From JBNKHH01 sp050290245 (GTDB lineage: Bacteria > Pseudomonadota > Alphaproteobacteria > Rhodobacterales > Rhodobacteraceae), in the NCBI GenBank assembly GCA_050290245.1, contig JBNKHH010000042.1:1-40846 (forward strand): a stretch of 40,846 nucleotides of DNA. The letters are read 5' to 3'. Positions 7,586 to 16,429 of the stretch are shown here, in pieces. The notes beneath the pieces are model-generated. The model saw nothing but the letters and a program-made list of their open reading frames with translations, ran no database searches and was not told where the DNA came from. Each line of letters begins with the position of its first letter. Position 1 is the first letter of the stretch. Both the position numbers and the translations under genes were made by a program.

Positions 7586-9132
7586 GCCGCGCCCTCCATC
7601 AGCACCAGTTCGACCGCGACCCGGACAGCCAGGCCATCCAATCCCAGCGTGCGCAGCAGCGCCAGAGAATTGGCAGTCGCATCGGGGTTGCCTGCGGCCC
7701 CCTCCATCAGTTGCGCGACGGCCCGTAACAGCGCCTCGCCCTGGCGGTCATCCTCGACGAGAGCCTGGTAGGCCGACCCCGGACTTATCGCCGACAGACC
7801 GCGCAAAATGGCACGTTCGAATGGATCGGGACCGGCCGGCGCACCGCCTGTCTGGTTCTCTGCCACTGCAAGAAGAAACCGGTCTTCGCGCGTTTTGGCA
7901 GCGAATTCCTCGGCCACCACTGGCCGGCCGGCCAGGAGCGCTATTTCAAAGGCGATGTGACCTGCAGTGCCGTTCAGGGTGACTCCCGAGATCCGGGGAG
8001 CCAGCCAATCAGCAAACCCGGCGTGGAACCCCGCTTCGCGCGCAGCGGTCCAGGCGGCTGGTAAAGTGTCGGCGATTTCGTCAGGATCACCAGCATCCAT
8101 TGCTGCCAGCAGAGCCTGATGGGCGGCGACCCTTTCCCAGATGCCACCGGATGCCGAAGGCTTCCGCTCGGAATAGATGCCGGTCAGAAACGCATAGCTC
8201 ATCGCATCGCTGGCCGACAGCCGCTCGGCTGCTCTAAGACGGGCCTTCCAGCCAACCGTTTCACTGAGATCGGCCACCGCAAAAGCAACCGGAAGATGCT
8301 CGGTCGGGATGCGTTCTCCAACGGCTTCGAAGAGACGGAACACCAAGGGAGACGGCAACCGGGGCGCATCAGGCAGAGGCTGGCTTTCGAACAGTTCGGG
8401 ATCAAGAAAGTGCAGCAAAAGCTGATCTTCCTCGGGGGTCAGAATACCAAGCGCCTCGGCATTGCCGAGCGTCAGGGCAGCGACTTCCCATTGGCCGAGC
8501 CGAGCCAGGCAGAAAATGCGGGCGACATAGGTCGGCGAAATGTCCGGCGTCCCCTCGATAACGCGACAGGCCTTTTCCTCGCCATCGGTCAACAGCGCTA
8601 TGTCAAAGGCCCGCCGAAAGCGCCGAGGCTCGGGCGCCCCTGCCCCGTCCAACAGCGATTGCGCCGCATCAAGGTGCCCCATAGCCAAAAGGCGGTCGAT
8701 CCGCGCCAAATACAGGCTGTCGTCAACAACTGCATCAATGGGAGGGTCGAGGCGCATGACCATAAGGTCACGCAAAAAGCGTCGCAGGGACGGTGGCCCG
8801 CCGGCGCCGTCGGGAAGGGATGCCACAGCCCTCGCAAGATCGCTTGCGGCGCTGCGGCCCCAAAGGCCGGGAGAAAGTCCAACGTCCCGCGCGTCGATCG
8901 ACCCTGCGCGATCCGGCACTGGCGTCCCCAGGGGAAAGACAGTGATCTCAGGCGGCAAGGTCGCGGTCGGCTCGATTTCTGGCGGCGCGAAAACCTCGGG
9001 CAGTTCGACCGAATCCGACAGCCAGTCTATCGCAGAAAGCGGCTCGGAGCCGGTGGTCTGTCCGCCAGCGGGTTGAGAGAGGAACACGGCCGCGCATGCG
9101 ACCGCGAGGAAGCGCGCGGCATCAATTCGCAT
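7582..9132 (-). CDS. Large exported helical protein of unknown function
   Basis: A 516-residue protein from the ATG at 9132, which begins a plain signal peptide (MRIDAARFLAVACAAVFLSQPAGG). A second in-frame ATG at 9156 adds eight residues. After a Pro/Glu-rich linker (about residues 30-85) the rest is rich in short Ala/Leu helices with TPR-like spacing, suggesting an alpha-solenoid, though no canonical repeat is clear. Such proteins between aroK and xerD in Rhodobacterales have, as far as I recall, been labelled antifreeze glycopeptide polyprotein, which is not informative. It ends in a 4-base overlap with xerD and begins by overlapping the end of a 44-residue membrane protein by 11 bases, so the three form one operon. 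Function is not recognised. Confidence 0.7.
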   Translation of the reverse strand: MRIDAARFLAVACAAVFLSQPAGGQTTGSEPLSAIDWLSDSVELPEVFAPPEIEPTATLPPEITVFPLGTPVPDRAGSIDARDVGLSPGLWGRSAASDLARAVASLPDGAGGPPSLRRFLRDLMVMRLDPPIDAVVDDSLYLARIDRLLAMGHLDAAQSLLDGAGAPEPRRFRRAFDIALLTDGEEKACRVIEGTPDISPTYVARIFCLARLGQWEVAALTLGNAEALGILTPEEDQLLLHFLDPELFESQPLPDAPRLPSPLVFRLFEAVGERIPTEHLPVAFAVADLSETVGWKARLRAAERLSASDAMSYAFLTGIYSERKPSASGGIWERVAAHQALLAAMDAGDPDEIADTLPAAWTAAREAGFHAGFADWLAPRISGVTLNGTAGHIAFEIALLAGRPVVAEEFAAKTREDRFLLAVAENQTGGAPAGPDPFERAILRGLSAISPGSAYQALVEDDRQGEALLRAVAQLMEGAAGNPDATANSLALLRTLGLDGLAVRVAVELVLMEGAA

Positions 9133-9256
9133 CCAACGTAACCGGTGTACTGACATCGCTTTGGTCGGGCGTCAGATCGCCCAGATACGCATAGCCAATG
9201 ACCGCGACCGCCAAAACGACGGCCAGGACCAGGATAAATTTCAAAACTCGGAGCAT
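9122..9256 (-). CDS. 44-residue single-pass membrane protein
   Basis: This short frame starts at ATG 9256 with MLRVLKFILVLAVVLAVAVI, one membrane helix, followed by a short acidic tail (YLGDLTPDQSDVSTPVTLDAN). Its stop overlaps the start of the large exported protein by 11 bases, an arrangement expected of a coupled operon. It lies head to head with aroK, with 124 bases between the starts. The ribosome site is weak (aaaagggttttcgg before ATG). No family is recognised. The evidence is the clean membrane helix, the coupling and the fit between the divergent genes. Confidence 0.6.
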   Translation of the reverse strand: MLRVLKFILVLAVVLAVAVIGYAYLGDLTPDQSDVSTPVTLDAN

Positions 9257-9380
9257 CCGAAAACCCTTTTGCCTCGTGGACCGTGAATCGGGTCCCTGCC
9301 GCCTTTCAGCGGTTCTTTTCCGATTTATAACTGGTCTTTTCCAGAAGATCACGCCATTCAGTTTGCCGGAGCAGAAAGAT

Positions 9381-9947
9381 GTGCGGAGCGCTGCTGAATT
9401 GCCATTCAGGCTGAAGAAGACCGTTGCCATGGTAGGCATGATGGGCGCCGGCAAGACGGCGATCGGCACCGCGTTGGCGCGGCGGCTGGACGTGCCGTTT
9501 CTGGACAGTGATGTCGAAATCGAGCGCGCGGCCAACCTGACCATCGCGGAGATATTCGAGCGCGATGGCGAACCGTTTTTCCGCGAGCGCGAAAGCCAGG
9601 TGATCGGGCGCCTGCTGGACGGACCTCCCGTGATCCTGTCGACCGGCGGCGGTGCCTTCCTGCGGCAGACCAACCGCGAAATGATTTCGAAAAAGGGTGT
9701 TTCTTTGTGGCTTCGCGCCGATATTGACCTGTTGTGGAACCGGGTGCGCCACAAGACGACACGCCCTTTGTTGCGCACCGAGAACCCGCGCGCCACCCTC
9801 GCCGCCATTCAGGCCGAACGCGATCCGGTCTACGCGCTGGCCGACCTGGTCGTCGACGCAGATGCCGTGTTCTCGATCGACCAGATGACGGACCGGGTCA
9901 TCGAACTGCTGAAACAGCACCCCGACGTGTTGGAGGAGACAACATGA
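9381..9947 (+). CDS. aroK: Shikimate kinase
   Basis: A 188-residue enzyme that phosphorylates shikimate with ATP, the fifth step of the shikimate pathway to chorismate. The Walker A loop GMMGAGKT is at residues 19-26, and the shikimate-binding DSD of FLDSDVEIE is at 42-44. The STGGGAF motif and the lid region with TRPLL are also present. The start is GTG at 9381, preceded by GGAG at 9368-9371 with 9 bases between. The frame is open further upstream, but that would collide with the divergent small membrane gene and would make the protein too long. It overlaps aroB by 4 bases (ATGA), so the two steps are co-expressed. Confidence 0.93.
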   Translation: MRSAAELPFRLKKTVAMVGMMGAGKTAIGTALARRLDVPFLDSDVEIERAANLTIAEIFERDGEPFFRERESQVIGRLLDGPPVILSTGGGAFLRQTNREMISKKGVSLWLRADIDLLWNRVRHKTTRPLLRTENPRATLAAIQAERDPVYALADLVVDADAVFSIDQMTDRVIELLKQHPDVLEETT

Positions 9948-11062
9948 CGAGCCAAGTGATCCCCGTGGCCCTGGGCGAACGCAGCTATGACGTGCGGGTC
10001 GGCACCGGCTTGATCGAAGCAGCCGGACGGGAAATTGCGCCTCTTCTGGCGCGCCCTCGCGTGGCTGTGGTCACCGATGAAAACGTGGCGGCCGCACACT
10101 TGGAGACCCTGCGCGCAGGATTAAACGACGCAGGGATCGACATGGTCTCGCTGTCCCTGCCGGCCGGAGAGGCGACCAAGAGTTGGTCGAAACTGGAGCG
10201 CGTAGTTGAGTGGATGTTGGCCGAACGGATCGAGCGACGAGACATTCTTGTGGCCCTGGGAGGTGGCGTCATCGGCGATCTGGGTGGATTTGCCGCCGCA
10301 ATCCTGCGCCGGGGCATCCGCTTTGTGCAGATCCCGACGTCTCTTCTGGCTCAGGTGGACAGTTCGGTGGGCGGCAAGACCGGAATCAACTCGCCCCACG
10401 GCAAGAACCTTGTGGGTGCGTTCCACCAGCCTTCGCTGGTCCTGGCGGACATCGGTGTGCTGGAGACCCTGACACCGCGCGATTTCCTGGCGGGCTATGG
10501 CGAAGTCGTGAAGTACGGGCTGTTGGGGGATGCAGCGTTTTTCGAATGGCTGGAAGAGAATGGCCCTGCCCTGGCGTCGGGCGACGAAGCCGCGCGGACC
10601 CGGGCCGTGTGCAGGTCGGTCGAGATGAAGGCCGAGATTGTCGCCCGTGACGAGACCGAACAGGGCGACAGGGCCTTGTTGAACCTCGGCCACACCTTTT
10701 GCCACGCCCTGGAGGCCGCGACCGGGTATTCGGACCGACTGCTGCATGGCGAAGGTGTCGCTATCGGCTGTGCGCTGGCTTTTGAGCTTTCATCGCGGCT
10801 GGGCCTGTGTTCGCAGGAGGAACCAAGCCGGGTCCGCGCCCATATCAAGACCATGGGGATGAAGACTGACCTGGCCGACATCCCCGGCGATCTGCCGGGA
10901 TCTGACGATCTTATCCAGCTGATGGGACAGGATAAAAAGGTTATCGATGGTAAGTTGAGGTTCATCCTCGCGCGCAGTATCGGCGAAGCTTTTGTGACCG
11001 ACGACGTGCCCGCTGACGTGCTAAAGTCAGTTCTTGATGATGCGTTGGCTCTGCGCGCCTAG
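9944..11062 (+). CDS. aroB: 3-Dehydroquinate synthase
   Basis: A 372-residue enzyme that converts DAHP to 3-dehydroquinate using NAD and a divalent metal, the second step of the shikimate pathway. Signature segments are GGGVIGDLGGFAAA, PTSLLAQVDSSVGGKTGIN, HGKNLVGAFHQP and the metal-binding blocks NLGHTFCHALE and LLHGEGVAIG. The start is ATG at 9944 with a strong ribosome site (ggaggaga) and a 4-base overlap with aroK. Its 3' end overlaps the convergent protease gene by 4 bases. Confidence 0.95.
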   Translation: MTSQVIPVALGERSYDVRVGTGLIEAAGREIAPLLARPRVAVVTDENVAAAHLETLRAGLNDAGIDMVSLSLPAGEATKSWSKLERVVEWMLAERIERRDILVALGGGVIGDLGGFAAAILRRGIRFVQIPTSLLAQVDSSVGGKTGINSPHGKNLVGAFHQPSLVLADIGVLETLTPRDFLAGYGEVVKYGLLGDAAFFEWLEENGPALASGDEAARTRAVCRSVEMKAEIVARDETEQGDRALLNLGHTFCHALEAATGYSDRLLHGEGVAIGCALAFELSSRLGLCSQEEPSRVRAHIKTMGMKTDLADIPGDLPGSDDLIQLMGQDKKVIDGKLRFILARSIGEAFVTDDVPADVLKSVLDDALALRA

Positions 11063-12138
11063 CGGTTGCGCGCCTGCCGCAGTACCATCAACTCGCCGAT
11101 ATTCTCACGCGAGATGTAGCCTAGGAGGCCGCCTTCGGGCGCGGTGACCGCAACGGCGGGTACATCGGGGCGGTTTAGTGCATCGAGAGCTTGGCCAAGC
11201 GGGGCGCGCAGCCCGATCTGCGGAATGTCCCGCACCATCAGGCTTTCGACCGTGTGCGGCCCCTGGGTGCTCGCGGCCTTGAAGATCGCATCACGGGTCA
11301 CGAAACCGACCAAGTGCCCTTGGTGGTCCTGAACCGGGAATTCGTGCTGGGTGGTGCGCATCAGCCCAGACGTCATGGCCGACAGCCCATCCGACGGCAA
11401 GAGAGACTCGAAGGACGTGATCATTGCGTCACGGGCTTCTACATGCTCAGTCGTTTCTCGCATCTGGACGTCCGCGTTTTCGGCGGTCGCGGCGGCAAAG
11501 ACAAAAAAAGCAATCAGCAACAGGACGATATTGCCGCTCATCAAGCCGAAAAAGGCGAACCCTAGCGCCGCCACCTGTCCCACCTTTGATGCCACGGCGG
11601 TGGCCGAAGCCCGCGGCATGAACAGAGCGAGAACCGCGCGTAAAACGCGTCCACCATCCATGGGAAAGGCAGGGATGAGGTTGAAGAGCACCAGCATCAG
11701 GTTAACCGCTGCCAGTTGTCCGGCAAAGTCGGACGCGGCGCTGTCGAGGCTTTCCAATTCGGCAAGCCCCGGTCCCGCACCGAGGATCACCACCAGGATC
11801 GCCCAGATCACGACGTTTACCACCGGTCCTGCAACCGCAACCCAGATTTCCTGGACCGGATCTTCCGGCATTCGTTCGAGCCGGGCCACGCCCCCGATCG
11901 GCAAGAGCGTGATGTCAGGCGTCTTGATCCCGAACCGTCTGGCCATCAAAGCGTGACCGAATTCATGGGCCACGACACAGCCGAAAAGCGCCATGATGAA
12001 CAGGACATTGAAGGCCGCCGAAACCGGACCTCCGGCCGCCCAGGCCGAGGCACCAACCCACAACAGCAGGAGAAAGAAGGTCGCGTGGATCCGAAGTTCG
12101 GACCCAAGGAGCCTGCCGATTGGAAATGACCAGGTCAT
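11059..12138 (-). CDS. Site-2 protease (M50) with CBS pair
   Basis: A 359-residue multi-pass intramembrane zinc protease. The HExxH motif is HEFGH at residues 58-62, and the second metal motif is in NLIPAFPMDGGRVLRA. Membrane helices lie near 17-33, 42-62, 95-125, 135-155 and 185-215. The C-terminal third (about 240-350) holds a CBS pair, which in relatives binds adenine nucleotides and gates the protease. Family members release membrane-bound regulators or act in sporulation; the target here is unknown and no anti-sigma factor is near. It is transcribed toward aroB and overlaps it tail to tail by 4 bases. Confidence 0.88.
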   Translation of the reverse strand: MTWSFPIGRLLGSELRIHATFFLLLLWVGASAWAAGGPVSAAFNVLFIMALFGCVVAHEFGHALMARRFGIKTPDITLLPIGGVARLERMPEDPVQEIWVAVAGPVVNVVIWAILVVILGAGPGLAELESLDSAASDFAGQLAAVNLMLVLFNLIPAFPMDGGRVLRAVLALFMPRASATAVASKVGQVAALGFAFFGLMSGNIVLLLIAFFVFAAATAENADVQMRETTEHVEARDAMITSFESLLPSDGLSAMTSGLMRTTQHEFPVQDHQGHLVGFVTRDAIFKAASTQGPHTVESLMVRDIPQIGLRAPLGQALDALNRPDVPAVAVTAPEGGLLGYISRENIGELMVLRQARNR

Positions 12139-12205
12139 GTCGCCCCCGTGCCTGAAACCTCATCCGTTCCAATATAGGCGGGCGATGCTGTTCTGTTAAC
12201 CGGAC

Positions 12206-12691
12206 TTAAAAGGGAATTTCGTCGTCGATGTCGCGGCTCGCGGGCGCTTGCGAGCCGCCACCACTTCCGCCGCCGTAGCCGCCGCCATAGCTGTCGCGGT
12301 CGTCATAGCCGCCACCGCCACCAGCACCGCCGCCCTCTCCACGCCCATCCAGAAGCGTCAGTTCACCACGGTAGGGCCGCAAGACCACCTCGGTCGAATA
12401 CCGATCATTGCCGGACTGGTCCTGCCATTTGCGGGTTTCGAGCTGGCCCTCGATGTAGACCTTCGAGCCTTTGCGCAGATACTGTTCGGCAATACGGGCA
12501 AGAGGTTCGGAAAAGATCGCGACCGAATGCCACTCGGTCCGTTCGCGCCGTTCACCGGTGTTGCGGTCTTTCCAGTTTTCTGAGGTAGCGATGCGCAAGT
12601 TACAGACCTTGCCGCCATTCTGAAAGGTTCGCACTTCGGGGTCGCGCCCCAGATTTCCTACCAGGATCACCTTGTTGACCGAACCCGCCAT
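12206..12691 (-). CDS. ssb: Single-stranded DNA-binding protein
   Basis: A 161-residue SSB that coats single-stranded DNA in replication and repair. The OB fold covers about residues 1-108 (NKVILVGNLGRDPEVRTFQNGGKVCNL, WHSVAIFSEPLA, KGSKVYIEGQLETRKWQDQSG). A Gly-rich disordered linker runs over about 113-150, and the acidic tip DIDDEIPF is the usual docking site for partner proteins. The start at ATG 12691 has a strong ribosome site (ggaggcgag). It is probably transcribed alone: 97 bases separate it from the upstream gene and 67 from the protease gene. Confidence 0.96.
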   Translation of the reverse strand: MAGSVNKVILVGNLGRDPEVRTFQNGGKVCNLRIATSENWKDRNTGERRERTEWHSVAIFSEPLARIAEQYLRKGSKVYIEGQLETRKWQDQSGNDRYSTEVVLRPYRGELTLLDGRGEGGGAGGGGGYDDRDSYGGGYGGGSGGGSQAPASRDIDDEIPF

Positions 12692-12788
12692 ATCTCGCCT
12701 CCGCCGAATCTTTCAGTTGTTGGCGGACACTACCTGCGCCGGGCTTGGTTAACAACGGATGAAGGGCTGAAATCGGGCGAGTGCCGGC

Positions 12789-13409
12789 CTAGGCGAAGGC
12801 GACCTGTACAGTGTTGCCTTCGATGCGTGTAATGGCGCGTCTCCTCAGGTCGTGTTCGGAGAAAAGCGTCTCGAACGTCCGTTTCAACGGTGCGATCAGT
12901 TCTTCCTCGGGACCTACCATTGCAACGACTTTTCGTGATTTGTCCTTGAGTTGAACGCAAAGCTTTGCCGACCCGGACTTGGCGCGCTCGATGAACAGGC
13001 TTTCGACATCACGTCGATGTATCGCGCGCTTGGAGGTGAAATCGTTGTCCGAGTTCACCGTGCCCAGGAAGACCCAGCCAAAGCGAACGTCGATGCGCAA
13101 TTCCGAACGAAAGCCGGTACTGGCATAGCGGTGAAGCGAAAAACCGATTAGGGCGCAGGCCGCGGCGATGCCCAGGACGGGGGCAACGGGTGCATATGTC
13201 ACAAGTCCGCCGGTCAGCAGCGGCAGCGCGCCGCCGAGAAGGATAATCAACATGCCCGCCACCCGGAACAGGGTCTCGGCTGCCGCAAGGGACGCCTTAT
13301 CCCCGCGCATCTCGGTTACAACCACCCCCCAGTTGGTTTCGCGGCTCGCAACATGCCGCTCGTTCCGAACCGGCAGGTGCAGGTCGTCGTCCACAGACGC
13401 CATTGCCAT
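12789..13409 (-). CDS. Unknown protein with two membrane helices
   Basis: A 206-residue protein that I do not recognise. Residues of about 1-45 are polar, two hydrophobic helices follow (LFRVAGMLIILLGGALPLLTGG and APVAPVLGIAAACALIGFSL), and then a cytosolic region of about 110 residues with alternating strand-like segments (RSELRIDVRFGWVFLGTV, KLCVQLKDKSRKVVAMVG) and a final helix. The pattern of a helical hairpin followed by a small beta-rich domain resembles membrane proteins with PH-like domains, but this is a guess. Starts at 13409 and 13403 are both possible; a weak GGATGA precedes them. Confidence 0.7.
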   Translation of the reverse strand: MAMASVDDDLHLPVRNERHVASRETNWGVVVTEMRGDKASLAAAETLFRVAGMLIILLGGALPLLTGGLVTYAPVAPVLGIAAACALIGFSLHRYASTGFRSELRIDVRFGWVFLGTVNSDNDFTSKRAIHRRDVESLFIERAKSGSAKLCVQLKDKSRKVVAMVGPEEELIAPLKRTFETLFSEHDLRRRAITRIEGNTVQVAFA

Positions 13410-13512
13410 ATTTCAGTCATCCCTAATGCATTCTGCAATCAGACCATTTTGACCGGGTGTTGGTGGCCATAATCGGACAAGATATTGACGGAAAACGGGC
13501 AATCGGCGCTGA

Positions 13513-14511
13513 TCAGATGTCGATATCGATGGAAACGGGAAAGTGATCCGAGGCCACGAGCAGCGCGTCTCTCAGTTCTTCGACGTTTTTGCAGACCGGA
13601 TCGTCGCTTGGATGCCATATCCTCCAGGCCGACACCTTGCTGCGTAGATCAGGCGAGACCATGACATAGTCCAAAAGCGTCTCCATCCAGTCCCTGACGT
13701 CCGCCATCCAGAAGCGAGCCGAAGTGGGCAACCTCTGCCCTGGTGCGCCGTGCAGCAAAGCCTCCGCGTTCGGATCGAAGAGTTGGATGTCGCCGGCCTC
13801 GCCCATGACGATTTCGACTCCGGACCGACCGAAAAGCTTCTCGTATTCATCGAGGCCCGGACCATCGTTGAAATCTCCGAGCACGATTAGGGATTCCCCG
13901 GCGTCAAGGTGGTCTTCGACCCGTTCGCGCAGCCAGATGCACTGGGCAAGTTGCTTGCGCCGGTTCTCGATCCCTATGCGCATGATCTGGTCATGGTTGC
14001 GTGCACCGTGGGGGGCCTTGGACTTTGCGTGGACGCCGATCATGCGTAGCGCGGTGCCCGAGGCCGTCGTCACCGCCAGTTCCAGGGGCGGTTTGGACCA
14101 GCGGACCTTTTCGGGGCTGGCATCCACGTCGAGGTCGATATGGTAGTCGCTGTCAAAGGACGGATGCCCCAGTGGGTCATGACGTGCGCTGAGGGTGTCC
14201 GGATCATATAGCAGCGAGATTTCCTGCTGCGTCTGGTTGACGAAGCCCATCACCGCCTTGCGCGCGCGAAGTCCCATGACGCGGGCGAACTCCTCGAGAG
14301 CCTTGACGCCATCGCGGCGGCGGTGCCCGTCGGGGGCCTCGATCACCATGACCGCATCGGCGTCAAGCGCGGTGAAGACAATACCAAGCGCATCGATCTG
14401 GTCGCGGCGGCGCACGTCATGACGTCCGGACCAAGCGCCGTCGGCCATCAGGTTGCCGTCGTCGTCGAACAGGTTCGAGAACCATTCGACGTTGTAGGTG
14501 GCGATGCGCAT
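13513..14511 (-). CDS. Endonuclease/exonuclease/phosphatase-fold protein
   Basis: A 332-residue metal-dependent phosphoesterase of the EEP (DNase I-like) superfamily. The motifs are in order: MRIATYNVEWFSNLF with the Asn and Glu of the metal site, GVHAKSKAPHG, LIVLGDFNDGPGLDEYE with the Asp/Asn pair, and SDHFPVSIDIDI with the catalytic Asp-His. There is no signal peptide, so it acts in the cytosol; the substrate (nucleic acid, lipid or phosphate ester) cannot be read. Its ATG overlaps the stop of the upstream TerB-DnaJ gene by one base (TGATG), so the two are coupled. Confidence 0.85.
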   Translation of the reverse strand: MRIATYNVEWFSNLFDDDGNLMADGAWSGRHDVRRRDQIDALGIVFTALDADAVMVIEAPDGHRRRDGVKALEEFARVMGLRARKAVMGFVNQTQQEISLLYDPDTLSARHDPLGHPSFDSDYHIDLDVDASPEKVRWSKPPLELAVTTASGTALRMIGVHAKSKAPHGARNHDQIMRIGIENRRKQLAQCIWLRERVEDHLDAGESLIVLGDFNDGPGLDEYEKLFGRSGVEIVMGEAGDIQLFDPNAEALLHGAPGQRLPTSARFWMADVRDWMETLLDYVMVSPDLRSKVSAWRIWHPSDDPVCKNVEELRDALLVASDHFPVSIDIDI

Positions 14512-15191
14512 CAGGCAGCGTTCTTTCTGATCGCCTCCCAGGCGCGGTTGATCGCGACAAGGCGCGCCTCGGCCATCTTGACCGCCTCTTCGGGCACGCC
14601 GCGGGCCATCATCCGGTCGGGGTGGCTGTCGCGGACCAACTGACGCCAGGTCGCCTGAACCTCGTCCATGGGCATGTCGGGAGAAACGCCCAGCACGTCC
14701 CAGGGGTCGGGTTCGGCGTCCGGCACAAAACGCGAGCGCAAGGATCGGAAACTGCGTTCGGGTATGCCGAAGATGGTCGCAACGCGGGACAGAAAGTCGT
14801 CCTCCGCCGGGTGGTATGCGCCGTCGGCGACAGCTATGTGAAAAAGCCCCTCCATCAGGTCGCAGAGCGGCGCATCTGCGCGTTCGAACATGTTGGCAAT
14901 GCGACGGGCATATTCCTCATACCCGGCAACGTCCTGGCGGGCGAGGTTGAAGACCCGCGCGGCGCTGGCCTCGTCGGCTCGGTTGATCTGGAACACCTCG
15001 CGGAAGGCGGCCACCTCATCCCGGGTCACGAGACCGTCCGCCTTGGCCATCTTGGCCCCGAGAGCGATCACTGCGATGGTAAAACCGACCGAACGTTCGG
15101 GCGGTGTGCGCAGGCGTTCAAAGACCTCCGACAGGGGTTCGCCAGAACGCAGGGCCTCGAGAGCCTGGGAAATTCGGGTCCAGATCGACAT
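14511..15191 (-). CDS. TerB-DnaJ fusion protein (DjlA-like co-chaperone)
   Basis: A 226-residue protein with two recognisable parts. Residues of about 30-150 form an all-helical TerB-like domain (IAVIALGAKMAKADGLVTRDEV, ADGAYHPAEDDFLSRVATIFG). Residues of about 161-226 form a C-terminal J domain (DPWDVLGVSPDMPMDEVQATW) with the HPD motif in RDSHPDRMM. This is the order found in DjlA, a co-chaperone of DnaK, but no N-terminal membrane helix is present, so it should be soluble. It is coupled to the EEP-fold gene, and 9 bases separate it from the acetyltransferase gene upstream. Confidence 0.87.
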   Translation of the reverse strand: MSIWTRISQALEALRSGEPLSEVFERLRTPPERSVGFTIAVIALGAKMAKADGLVTRDEVAAFREVFQINRADEASAARVFNLARQDVAGYEEYARRIANMFERADAPLCDLMEGLFHIAVADGAYHPAEDDFLSRVATIFGIPERSFRSLRSRFVPDAEPDPWDVLGVSPDMPMDEVQATWRQLVRDSHPDRMMARGVPEEAVKMAEARLVAINRAWEAIRKNAA

Positions 15192-15200
15192 GGGCAGAGA

Positions 15201-15701
15201 CTATGCGCTGTCCGCCCCGACGTCACCCAGCCATTTTCGCATGAGCACCAGGTCGATCCAGCGACCAAATTTGTACCCGACTTTTGGCAACCGTGCGATC
15301 TCTTCGAAACCGATTTTGGCATGAAACGCCACGCCTGACGGGTTCTCGCCGCTGACGCCAGCCCAAAGCGAACCAACGCCATTGTCGGTGGCATGAGTGC
15401 ACAGCTCGTCCATCAGCGCGCGCCCAATTCCGCGACCGCGTGAATCCGGCGCGAGAACAATCGTATGCTCCATCGTCCTTCCATAGCCGACGCCGTTGCG
15501 AAACTGGGCATAGGACGCAAACCCAAGGATTTGCCCCGCCTCCTCGGCAACCCGGAAACAGGGGACAATGGCAATCGACCGGATGATATCGTCCTCGGTC
15601 TTCTCAACCGCGTTAAAGGTGATGGCCGTGTCGCGAATGATCGGGTTCTGGATCGCGGCTATTGCTGCGGCATCTCCGGACACTGCAGGACGCACAATCA
15701 T
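15201..15701 (-). CDS. GNAT N-acetyltransferase, phosphinothricin-acetyltransferase-like
   Basis: A 166-residue GNAT enzyme close in pattern to the PAT/Bar group (MIVRPAVSGDAAAIAAIQNPII at the start, then GRTMEHTIVLAPDSRGRGIGRALMDELC with the acetyl-CoA loop RGRGIG). The C-terminal HAKIGFEEIARLPKVGYKFGRWIDLVLM is typical of this group. Chromosomal members acetylate methionine sulfone, sulfoximine or similar amino acids, and herbicide resistance should not be assumed. Its ATG overlaps the stop of the upstream glyoxalase-fold gene by 4 bases. Confidence 0.85.
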   Translation of the reverse strand: MIVRPAVSGDAAAIAAIQNPIIRDTAITFNAVEKTEDDIIRSIAIVPCFRVAEEAGQILGFASYAQFRNGVGYGRTMEHTIVLAPDSRGRGIGRALMDELCTHATDNGVGSLWAGVSGENPSGVAFHAKIGFEEIARLPKVGYKFGRWIDLVLMRKWLGDVGADSA

Positions 15702-16324
15702 GCCAGAATCCTGTTTCCTTCGGGCGTCGAGATTGTCGCGATCAGCCGCTTTTCCGGCCCCTTGCGGACGGAAACCTGGTCGAGGCGATGCAAGGCCGGG
15801 AAGGCATCCAAGAACGAAGCAGCATCAGGATGGAATACGTCGAGCCGGGTCAAGCGATAACCATGATCGGGCAAACGCTTGCTTGGGTAGTACTCGCCAA
15901 CCCATTCAATCAGCCCCGGCATGGCATCGTCAAACGGCAGACGCCCGAATTCGGGAACACCCATGCGCCATGAAATGTCACCGCGCGACAGGGGCATGAT
16001 CCGGCCACTGCCCGGTGGTGAATGTTCCAGTGCGGTCTCGAGATCGTCGGTACGGCAGGCCCAATTCGTCATGCGTGGCGCGCCGGAATAATTGTCGAGG
16101 TTGAACCAACGGCGATGTTGCGGCTTAAGCGCGTCCGGGTCGATGGCAATAACCTCAAGATAGCATTCGGGACCCAGCGACAGCAGACGATTATGGGTTC
16201 CCATGTCGGGATGCCGGCCTCCGGGAGACAACCGGGCACCCAAGATGGCTTCGACATAGGTCGTTCCCTCGTCAAGGGAGCGCGCTGCAACAACAAGATG
16301 ATCGAGAGCCAATGAAAAGTGCAT
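15698..16324 (-). CDS. Glyoxalase-fold (VOC) protein
   Basis: A 208-residue protein of the glyoxalase_3-like branch of the vicinal oxygen chelate fold. It begins ALDHLVVAARSLDEGTTYVEAILGARLSPGG, a typical first module, followed by GTHNRLLSLGPECYLEVIAIDP. No clear enzyme assignment is possible. It is not close to methylmalonyl-CoA epimerase in length or motif despite the propionate genes further on. The ATG at 16324 is chosen because the fold begins five residues later; the frame is open to 16408 with an unconvincing Cys-rich extension. It forms a two-gene unit with the acetyltransferase. Confidence 0.75.
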   Translation of the reverse strand: MHFSLALDHLVVAARSLDEGTTYVEAILGARLSPGGRHPDMGTHNRLLSLGPECYLEVIAIDPDALKPQHRRWFNLDNYSGAPRMTNWACRTDDLETALEHSPPGSGRIMPLSRGDISWRMGVPEFGRLPFDDAMPGLIEWVGEYYPSKRLPDHGYRLTRLDVFHPDAASFLDAFPALHRLDQVSVRKGPEKRLIATISTPEGNRILA

Positions 16325-16429
16325 GTTGTTTGTTTGCCCAAGCCGAGAGCCACAGCAACAAAAAAATGCAACTTTCGTGCTCAAATCAAACATTTGGCGT
16401 GACGTCATGCCGCAACTTTTCCTCGCGGA

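Noticed and set aside
9257..9808. Longer N-terminal part on the 44-residue membrane protein frame
   Set aside because: It would run antisense through aroK. The ATG at 9256 begins the membrane helix directly.
15698..16324. Methylmalonyl-CoA epimerase
   Set aside because: The protein has the same fold but is longer, and the metal-binding pattern of the epimerase is not seen. It lies away from the propionate genes.
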